Positions 55,975 to 64,000 of a stretch of 64,000 nucleotides of DNA are shown one piece after another. The translations under genes and the position numbers were made by a program. The notes beneath the pieces are model-generated. The model ran no database searches. It had not been told where the DNA came from and saw only the letters and a list, made by a program, of their open reading frames with translations. This DNA is from Spinacia oleracea (lineage: Eukaryota > Streptophyta > Magnoliopsida > Caryophyllales > Amaranthaceae). Positions within the stretch are counted from its first letter, which is position 1. Every line of letters begins with the position of its first letter. Where the stretch lies: NCBI RefSeq assembly GCF_020520425.1, contig NC_079487.1:11765501-11829500 (forward strand). The letters are read 5' to 3'.

Positions 55975-56269
55975 CATTTGCGTCGCAGCTTTATTAAACT
56001 GCGACGCAAATGACTCTAGGATGCCCCCCAGAGTCATTTGCGTCGCAGATTAGTAAATCTGCGACGCACTTGATTGAGTTAATTGCGTCGCAGTTTTACT
56101 AATCTGCGACGCAAATGACTCTGGGGGGCATCCTAGAGTCATTTGCGTCGCAGTTTAATAAAGCTGCGACGCAAATGACTAAATTTTATGCTAAAATTTG
56201 TCATTTGCGTCACATGTTCAGAATGGCGTGGCAAATGCGGGGATGCAAATAAGCCTTTTTCCACTAGTG
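55975..56269. repeat. Palindromic subterminal region and 5' terminus of CACTA-4
   Basis: The 12-mer TTTGCGTCGCAG and its inverse alternate through 55975-56185, forming small hairpins inside a palindrome of roughly 210 bp whose centre is near 56078. GACTCTAGGATGCCCCCCAG in the left half mirrors CTGGGGGGCATCCTAGAGTC in the right half. The terminus CCACTAGTG ends at 56269. Clustered repeats of this kind are binding sites for the TNP1-type protein. Confidence 0.9.
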
Positions 56270-56915
56270 ACACTCAATCATCTCATGACCGATTTTCCCA
56301 CATCTTTTACAGAAGATAAACACACCTTCATATCGAAAATCAACCCATACTGATTTCCCTTCTTCATATTCAAAGAAACATCCTGGCAGAAGCGGTTTTG
56401 AAACTTTCACACATACTAGGGCTCTTACCCATCTCTTAAACCCTGGGACCACTGATCTTTCATCAAAACACACAAGTTTTCCAATCTTCATCAACATTGC
56501 TTCAGCCACTTTTGAAGAATGAAACGTCAAAGGAATTCCTTCCACTTTTACCCACATTAGAGATTCTGAGAAGTTGAACGAGCGAAAAGAAGCAGCTGGG
56601 AACCAAGCTTTTAAAACCATTAGGGCACCGTGGAAATTAAGCGTATTATACCTTCCCATAAAGTCTATATAGTCTTCTCCTTCATGAAAGACGAAGAAGA
56701 AGAGATCTTCTTCCTTCCAAACATCCATCACCCCCCCTCATTCTCCAGGAATCCAGCCATTCTTTCAGATCTTCTACCTCATAGTCTCTATCATTGATGA
56801 ACTTACCCACGACCATCTTCTGGAACTCTTTTTTAGAGGGATCTTTACACCCTGGAGGAGGCACTATATAAGGGCCTCGCTTCCTCAGAAAACTGAATGC
56901 CGAACAAGCTTCCAT
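56270..56915 (-). pseudogene. DUF4283/zinc-knuckle protein (LINE ORF1-like), cut by CACTA-4
   Basis: From the ATG at 56915 (MEACSAFSFLRKRGPY) the frame reaches a G-run near 56734, shifts, and continues with a DUF4283-type segment (GRYNTLNFHGALMVLKAWFP, WVKVEGIPLTFHS) and a CX2CX4HX4C zinc knuckle (CKRCGKIGHEMIEC). Two bases after the last Cys codon the CACTA-4 terminus begins, so the C-terminal part is lost. DUF4283 plus zf-CCHC_4 proteins are the nucleic-acid-binding ORF1 of plant L1-type LINEs or domesticated relatives. The frameshift at the homopolymer may be real or a sequencing error. Confidence 0.75.
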
Positions 56916-57022
56916 ATTGACCTTTCCAGAACCAGGGTGATCAAAGAAAAAGGAAGGAAGAAAAAACAAGAAAAAATAAAATTTTATTTTCTACTTCTTC
57001 TCTCTTCTTTTTTTTTTTTTTT

Positions 57023-57647
57023 TTTAAACCACAACTGGAAGCAATAGTTTAACTTAAGTCAACGAGGAAGATATCAATTAAATTATCTAAGTCATCAATC
57101 ACAGCAATTTGAAAATAGCAACAGAATCTGGAAGAAAGAGCAAATATTCCAGCAGACAGAGGAAGACAGAAATGGACCATGCTACTATTTAAACTTTCTA
57201 AGAAGAAAATATTCTAAGAAGAAAGCATCCGTGAGGGAGACAAAAGGACCACGAAGAGAAGGAAACTGAAAAAGAGGGTGTACTTTAAAACAAAATAGTA
57301 CTATAAATATAAAAACTATTATTTTCAGAAAACAAGAACACAGTTAGTTGAGAATTTAATGCTACTTAAAGGAGATGAATAGTCACTATCAGAATATCTT
57401 CATGAACATCCTTCTTCTCTTCTATTTTTCAAGTATATTCTTTGGGTTTCTATTTGTTCTCTTTCCTTCTTTCTTGATTACTTTTCGTTTTTAGAGAGAG
57501 AAATTTTTTCTTGAGAGAGAACCTCTCGTTTAGGTCTGACAGATCTGTCTTCACTCAAGCATATATTAATATCCAATTGTTGTCAGTTTATACATTTATT
57601 GGTTACATTATCAAAGTTTATTTATATATTTTGCATCAAACAATTAC
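57023..57647. other. AT-rich spacer, nothing recognised
   Basis: It follows a T-run at 57003-57022. No supported gene; a short plus-strand open frame from 57511 lacks protein-like composition. Confidence 0.4.
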
Positions 57648-58140
57648 TTTTTTTTTTAACATAAAACGGAGACATTTTTATTATTTAGGACTCAAGTCCA
57701 TCAATAAGTTTGTTACAAAAGGGGCAACACCAAAAACTTACAACCCAAATATTCACAAAACAAACTTTTGTAACCATTAAAGCACACAAAATAATATTTA
57801 TTGTCTCCGAGCAGCTCCAGCTGAAACATGAAAGAACACAAAAAGTAGAAATGACATCCATGCTGGAGAGCTGCAAATTGCTACTGCGATTACTCCTTCC
57901 TTGTAGAGACTTCAGTCTCCTGGATAACCTCATCATTGTAACCTGCATTAGATCCTCCAGTTCCACCTTCAGTGCCCCTAATCTCCATTGGTACAGCAGC
58001 AGGAATTGAGCCAAACATGATTCGAGTAGAGCTAACAGAAGCTGCCTCAGAAGTAGCCTCTAGATCAATGACTTGTGGCGCTTCTCCCTCAGTAAAGTTC
58101 TTTAAAGAGTTGTTTGTTTTAATCAAGCATATTGACTCAA
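57648..58140 (-). other. Exon-like segment with an A-tail-like end (minus strand)
   Basis: Read on the minus strand, TCAATTACAG at about 58141-58150 looks like an acceptor. An open frame follows, with segments FTEGEAPQVIDLEATSEAAS and IMFGSIPAAVPMEIRGTEGG, ending STRKE and stop at 57890. A noncoding stretch then ends in an A-run at 57657-57648. It resembles the last exon and 3' end of a transcript. I do not recognise the protein. It may be a captured host exon inside the copia-like material to its right. Confidence 0.4.
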
Positions 58141-59110
58141 CCTGTAATTGACCATTTCATTCAAATAAACAAACAAACATTGTTTTTGTTTTTCTTGAAT
58201 ATGAGTCTTTCTGTGTTTGAAGCAGAAATTTAGGTATGCTGATTATGGAACAAAATAGCCATTAAATTCCAGCCTTTGAAAAGGACTTAAAACAAACTTA
58301 GATGACCCTACAATTAATGTAACAATGCCATGCTTCATTTCCCACTTGTAGGTCATTAGTGTATCCTAGCTTCCATTGTTTGAGTTATTACCGAAGTAAG
58401 AACCTCAAGCGGTATATGATACCAAGGAAGTTTGATTGCTAGGTCACTTCTCTTTAAACATAAACTTATAGGTAGAAACGGAATCGTAATTCCTTTCATT
58501 TGTTCCTCGTTTTCCTACTTCTTGTACCCTTTCTTATAGTCTTAAGAATTGAATTCTTTAGTGTTGACTTTTATACTTTGTTAAACATGTCCAATGTCAC
58601 CCCCAACAAGGTTCTTTACCATTTAATTTATGTTGAACGTTCTGTTTCAACTAGATGATCTTACCAGAAGCTTCTAAAGTTCTCTAAGCATCGATCTATT
58701 CGAATGTCTAGGGACTAGACTCATTCGAGAATTAAATGGACAAAGATATTAGGTTGTTAACCATTGGTAAAGCTGAGCGTATTAAACTCAATGCTTTATG
58801 ATCTCAAAACTACAGTGTATTTTGAATTCACAAGCACCAATTGGTTTGCCATTCGATTTTGATATTCGAAAACAACCATAAAAGTCGATATAAGAAACAT
58901 ACATTTTAAATTGCTCACTTTCTCTCTTTTCCGTGAATCGTTCTTGGATTCACTACCAATCGAGGAAATTTACTGTTACCTTTCTAAAAGGATTTATTGC
59001 AGTGCAAGATATTTAATTATAAACAATAATTAAAACATACATTGAAGCATGCAAAGTCTAAACATTTATCATGAGTAATAACTTGAAAATTAAAGCAATC
59101 ATGCAATTTC
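58141..59110. other. Noncoding sequence continuing from copia copy 2
   Basis: Copy-1 leader homology ends near 59111. Where gag would be expected, no gag-like frame is seen on the minus strand. It may be the interior of a non-autonomous derivative. Confidence 0.45.
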
Positions 59111-60589
59111 AACAAGTTATTAGCATTTTATTCGAATTTATTGTTCCGGCAGGTGTGAATAAAATGATTCCAAGATCCTAAAATCATTGAAGAACTAAGC
59201 ACAGTTTGTCGACTTAATCCTAAAACATCTTAGGAAAGCAAAAGCCTTTTGCTAATAGTCTAGAAACTATTCTTGGTTGATAGGTACGTCTAAGAACTTA
59301 TTAGGTAAACCTATCGATTTTGCCACGACATAAAAGGACTCCTTACTTATATCGTTGAGTTTCACCAAAACTAACATGTAGTCACAATTATTTGTGTACC
59401 TTGCCCCTTTAGGACCAATAAGTAACACCTCGCTGAGCGAAAACTATTACTAGATTGATGTAAAGGATATCCAAGCAAGTGTATATTTTGGCATGGCACC
59501 TTTTAACTCAATTTTTAAGTTTGGAACTTAAGGCTCTTACTATGTTGGTTAGATTTTAAGTGAACTAAAATCCTTAATCATGCAACATAATCAAGCCACA
59601 ATCTCATGCATAATTAAGACATATTTAAAGCAATAAATAACTTAAAGCATGCATAAGATAAATGTGATCTAGTATGGCCCGACTTCATCTTGAAGCTTTA
59701 ACTTCAAAGTCCGTCTTGAAAATCTCCGTGGGAGGCACCATTTTCTTCAAATAGGATAAGCTATAATTAAAACTAATTACAACTATTTGATGGTACGCAT
59801 ACCATATTTGAATTGAAAAATAACTTTGGTACTTTAGACCAATTACATTCAAATTAATGGTGCGCAGACCATATTTTCTATCCTATTTGGGCCATACTAG
59901 TCACTTCATAACCTGCAAAACAGTACATATATAATATATACCATTCACCCATTCATTATCATGAATGGCCCACATAGCTGGTTAGTAAAACACATTATGC
60001 ATCACGTAAACATTTGCAGCAATTAATCAAGGGCACCAATAATCTACCAATTATTCAGTCCTTATTAATTCTAATCAAGTTGTTTTAACCTTAAGGATTT
60101 GTAGACCTAATCAAGAGTTTATGACTAAAAGGGCTCCCACTTAAACCAATAAATTCATATGCTTTACTAATTTTAAACATAAAAATGTATTTCTAGTATA
60201 ACCGGAAACATACAAATTTAATTAAAATTTAAAGCTCATATGAATTTATAATTGAATCCAAAAAGTTTAATTTAATTTCAGTCGTATTTAAATTAATTCA
60301 TGATTTTAATTTTAGTAAAATAATTAGAATAAATAAAATTTATTATAATTACAATATTCAAAATTAAAATCCAAGAAAATAATTTAAATTATTAATTTTA
60401 AAATTAATTAAAATTACGTAAACTGAAAATTTTCAAATTAAACATTCAAAACGATCTAATCGCAACGCAAACACCCTACGCATTGCACGCCCATGGGCCG
60501 CACGCACACAGCCATCGCTGGCCATGTACGCGCAGCCCATGCGCTCGTCGCATAGCTGCTGCATCTCCATCGCAAGCCATCGCACGCTG

Positions 60590-61070
60590 TGGTGCTCGCT
60601 GCGCGCGCGCCAACGCTCGACGCACGCGAGCCATCGCTCGCTTTGCGCGCTCGCCAGCGCACGCTGCGCGCGCTCCATCGCTCGCTGTGCGCGCGAGCCA
60701 TTGCTCGCTGTGCGCGCGAGCCATCGCTCGCTGTGCGCGCGAGCAATTGCGCGCGTTCAACGCTGGGCGCAGCGCTCGTGGCACGCGAGCTTGCGCTCGC
60801 TACGCGCGAGGCTGCGCGCGCTTGCGCGAGGCAGTGCGCGTTGTGGCGCAGCTCGCTTGCTGCCCACACGCGACTGCCATGGCTTGCCTTTCGCCCATGC
60901 CCATACGTCCATAGCTCGTGGCCCACGACACAAGGCAGGGCTGTTGCCTTGTGCTCGTGCACCATGCCTTGCTCATTGCATTCGTGCCGCATGGGCGACG
61001 AGCTCCCTTGCTCGTCGTCGCATGCCCGCACTATACAACACCCCTTAAGGGTAACACGAAGCGTCCATTG
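60590..61070. repeat. GC-rich block in the copy 2 leader
   Basis: This is the inverse counterpart of the GC-rich block in copy 1. CTCGCTGTGCGCGCGAGC-type units recur every 23 bp at about 60681-60750. Arg/Ala-rich open frames on both strands are by-products of composition. Confidence 0.75.
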
Positions 61071-61825
61071 CTTTGTGCGTGCAAGTTATATGAACGAATC
61101 GCATAAAAAATTTAAAATTTATATTTAAAATTAATGACAAATTAATAAATAATATAAATTTCATAATTTTAGGGCGAAAAATCGAAAATTTATTATTCAA
61201 TTGATTTCCGATTATTATGGATTCAAGCCTAGGTCATAAAAATTTAAAATTTATCATAAATTTACAATTTTTATGGTGGTTTTTAATCATAGGTTTCTAA
61301 TTAAATTATAATTAATTATGAAAATCAAATTAATTCTAAATTATTCTAATTTTCAACAAATTAATCATAATTACAAATTAGATTGCATAATTAACAAGGC
61401 TAGGCATTCAAACTTGTTAAACATATACAGTAGGTCAATCAAAAATTCAAGATTTATCAACAAGAATCGCAAATATTTAATTTAACATCTTAAATTTACG
61501 AAATTTTGCATTCAAAAAACTAAAACCTTCGAAAAGTCATAGTTAGGCTTCGAATTTGAGAATTCTGGGTTCGGCAGAAAAATACTGTTTTTGTCAAAAT
61601 TTTAGAATGCCTTTTACATGCGGAATTGACACAAAAATCACTCGATTTGGATGAGTAACGAAGAAACTGCCGAAAAACTGCGTACGTATAATTAAATAAA
61701 CGCAATTTGCAATTAATTAAAAATTACGAAAATTAATCACCCCTTTTAATTCTTGCAAATTTGTAATATTTAACCATGTTCATGCAATTTAGATTATGAA
61801 AATAATAAGAGGCTCGTGATACCAC

Positions 61826-63196
61826 TGTTAGGTTATGATACATATGACAATTCATAAATCATGCGGAAAAAACCATTTAGCCAGGAACACATATTATTTA
61901 CACATAATCATATAGCATAATTTAGATGCATACTCTTTGTTGCGTGCCTTCCCTAGCTGCGCCCGAACCGAACAAGAACAAGCCTTTAGGACTCCAAGTG
62001 TCGTCCCTCCGTAGATAGTCCACAGCACGTCCGGATCCGCCTTAAGATTGACCAACTAGAATCGCCCTTAAGGTACTAGAATTTTCGGCACTCTTAGGTA
62101 AGAAATATGGCTGAATTTTTCTCTCAAAACTCACTTTGAATACTTGAATTAATCTCTCAAAATATGTGACCCTAGGCACGTATTTATAGAGTTATGGAAA
62201 GGGAATTGGAATCCTAGTAGGATACGAATTAATTAAACTTAGAATCCTATAAGAACTCTAATTAATTAATTTATCCTTTTAGGAATAGGAATTTAATCAT
62301 ATACTAATTCTAATAGTTTTAGGAATCGTGCATGAACACAAACTCACACACACACGGCAGCCACGATGGGCCGCCCATGCGTGTGCGTGCGAGCAGCAGC
62401 CCACGCAGCGAGGCCATGGCCTTGGCGCGCGCTGGGCCTGCCTTGCGGTGGGCCTGGGCACTGCCTTGGCTGGGCGCGCGTTTGGCTTGCTGGGCGATGG
62501 CCCGACTTCGTGCTGGGCCTTCGTCCGGCAGGCCTCGTCCGATGCTAATTCGTACGATACGCTTCCGATTAAATTCCCGGTTCCGGAATTCATTTCCGAT
62601 ACGAACAATATTTAATATTTCCGATTCCGGAATCAATTTCCGTTTCGAACAAATATTTAATATTTCCGTTTCCGGAATTATTTTCCGATTCCGATAATAT
62701 TTCCGATTCTGACAATATTTCCGTTTCCGGCAATATTTTCGATTCTGGTAATATTTCCATTTCCGATAATATTTTCCGATACGTACCATGTTTCCGTTTC
62801 CGGCAACATCTACGACTTGGATAACATTTATATTTCCGATAAGATCCATATTTCCGTTTCCGGCAATATCATCGTTTCCGGAGTATTCATTTCTTGCCTG
62901 TGACGATCTCAGCTCCCACTGAAACCAAGATCCGTCGATTCCGAATATCCATAGATGGAGTATCTAATGCCATTAAATACTTGATCCGTTTACGTACTAT
63001 TTGTGTGACCCTACGGGTTCAGTCAAGAGTAAGCCGTGGATTAATATTATTAATTCCACTTGAACTGAAGCGGCCTCTAGCTAGGCATTCAGCTCACTTG
63101 ATCTCACTGAATTATTAACTTGTTAATTAATACTGAACCGCATTTATTAGACTTAACATAGAATGCATACTTGGACCAAGGGCATTATTTCCTTCA
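61826..63196 (-). repeat. LTR of copia copy 2
   Basis: Ends on the minus strand are TGAAGGAAATAATGCCC and CATAACCTAACA. It is 1,371 bp, longer than the copy 1 LTRs mainly because of a larger CGGAAATATT-type block (about 62565-62880). Its TATA box is inverted at 62181-62188. The primer site lies at 61811-61824. Confidence 0.93.
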
Positions 63197-64000
63197 GTCT
63201 CCCACTTGTCCTTAGGGACAAGTGTGCATTTCCTAATTCCTTTGTCGCTTGATGCTTGCTCTTGAACATAAGGTAAGAGTTGTCATCCTTATTATGTCCA
63301 GAGGTGTTTCTCGGTTTCAGAGTTCAACTGATCAAATAAACAGATAATCATAGCCTATGATTCATCCGAGCACGGCCATGCATTTCACAGTTTCTAGCTC
63401 TCCGAGTGGCCTTGTACAACTTTTAAGCATCTCATCCCGATTTATGGGAGGACAATCCCAATCTTGTGATCTTGAGATTAGACTTCGTTTGATAGGTGAT
63501 TACCTGAGCGTTGCCTTTATAGCCTCCTTTTACGGTGCGACGGTTGGTCAACGTCAAAGCAACCAGTTCTCAAACAAGTAATCTCAAATCACTCAGGTAT
63601 TGAGGATTTAGTGTCTAATAATTTTAATGAAATTTACTTATGACAGATTTTCATCTCTTACAGTAAAGTTTCATAGGTCTTGTCCGATACTAGTCTTCCC
63701 AAAGTAAGTATCTATGCAAATGATTATGACATTGCCATGTCCACATAGTTCAAGAAACAGAACTACTAGTCATCTTGCATTCTAGTCGTCTAACATTTTC
63801 TATGCGTCCAATTTTCTAGAAAACTCCGACTAGGGACCATTTTCAACCTTTGACATTCAAGTTCACTTGATAGACATTTCTTAGTCACAGGACTGGTCCT
63901 GACAGTCTATCTTGAATATATCGTCAAATTTGAAGGGACTCATCATTTAATACTAAACCAAAATTAAATGGAATATGAAAATACATTTCATATATGATAA

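Larger units (their letters stand above)
42079..56269 (-). mobile_element. CACTA-4, large two-gene CACTA element with satellite arrays
   Basis: The 5' terminus is at 56269 (GCCTTTTTCCACTAGTG read on the plus strand). Going leftwards it contains palindromic subterminal repeats, TNP2 (55085 to 51816), a 160-bp satellite array, a 74-bp palindrome array and a TNP1-like/ULP1 gene (49347 to 42388) with a second, larger satellite array in one intron. The left edge still has TCATTTGC...GCAAATGA subterminal DNA (42079-42112), but the CACTA terminus itself is missing, replaced by a truncated copia LTR. Both genes look intact. Confidence 0.88.
59111..64000 (-). mobile_element. Copia copy 2, LTR flanked by internal sequence on both sides
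   Basis: On the minus strand the order is 3' noncoding internal region with polypurine tract (64000 to 63197), one LTR (63196 to 61826), then primer site and leader (61825 to about 59111). A single LTR between a polypurine tract and a primer site means either two tandem copies sharing an LTR or a recombination product. No gag-pol is present in the window. Confidence 0.88.

Noticed and set aside
55569-56037. Minus-strand open frames upstream of TNP2
   Set aside because: Low-complexity Ser/Arg/His-rich frames over a short GC-rich repeat in the leader region of CACTA-4; no domain and no splice evidence.
60433-61128. Similar Arg/Ala-rich open frames in copy 2
   Set aside because: Same low-complexity cause; the region is a retroelement leader.
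1-64000. tRNA, rRNA or other structured RNA genes
   Set aside because: None was recognised by eye. The tRNA-like signals are only primer-binding sites of the copia elements.

Overview
The window is nuclear DNA of a flowering plant. It is dominated by transposable elements nested in one another, with only two convincing small host genes. The element types (CACTA with TNP2 and TNP1-like genes, Ty1/copia, a Tat-type Ty3/gypsy, LINE, hAT, Stowaway-like) and the plant introns point to a eudicot. A six-cysteine knottin precursor with amaranth-inhibitor-like spacing suggests Caryophyllales, perhaps Amaranthaceae; that placement is inference.

Layout. 1-5641: right part of a CACTA element (CACTA-1), with the TNP2 tail cut by the 3' end of another CACTA, followed by a seven-exon TNP1-like gene broken by a stop codon. 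7106-7794: a Stowaway-like MITE inside another. 7980-12974: a three-level nest, hAT MITE in CACTA-2 in a palindromic MITE, supported by target-site duplications of the inner two elements. 13353-13609 and 30451-30729: two short CACTA MITEs in opposite orientation. 14000-29289: CACTA-3, whose TNP2 gene is split by a 10.2-kb copia element (18936-29106) with near-identical LTRs and a GTTGT duplication. 31319-31504: knottin gene. 31926-33199: 5'-truncated LINE. About 33380-33797: asparagine synthetase pseudogene fragment. 35275-35532 (-): arabinogalactan-peptide-like gene. About 36076-40825 (-): decayed Tat gypsy with an antisense ORF and a tandem repeat. 40826-42078: truncated copia LTR.

42079-56269 (-) holds CACTA-4, the most striking part. 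It has an intact 1089-codon TNP2 ORF, an 11-exon TNP1-like gene ending in a ULP1/C48 protease-like domain, two arrays of one 160-bp satellite (one inside an intron, one just after TNP2), an array of 74-bp palindromes whose loops are sometimes inverted, and a palindromic subterminal region. Its 56269 end interrupts a DUF4283/zinc-knuckle gene.

59111-64000 (-) is a second copia copy in which one LTR lies between a polypurine tract and a primer-binding site, as expected after recombination between tandem copies. No immune, CRISPR or bacterial-type system is present. The most unusual material is the satellite and palindrome biology inside CACTA-4.
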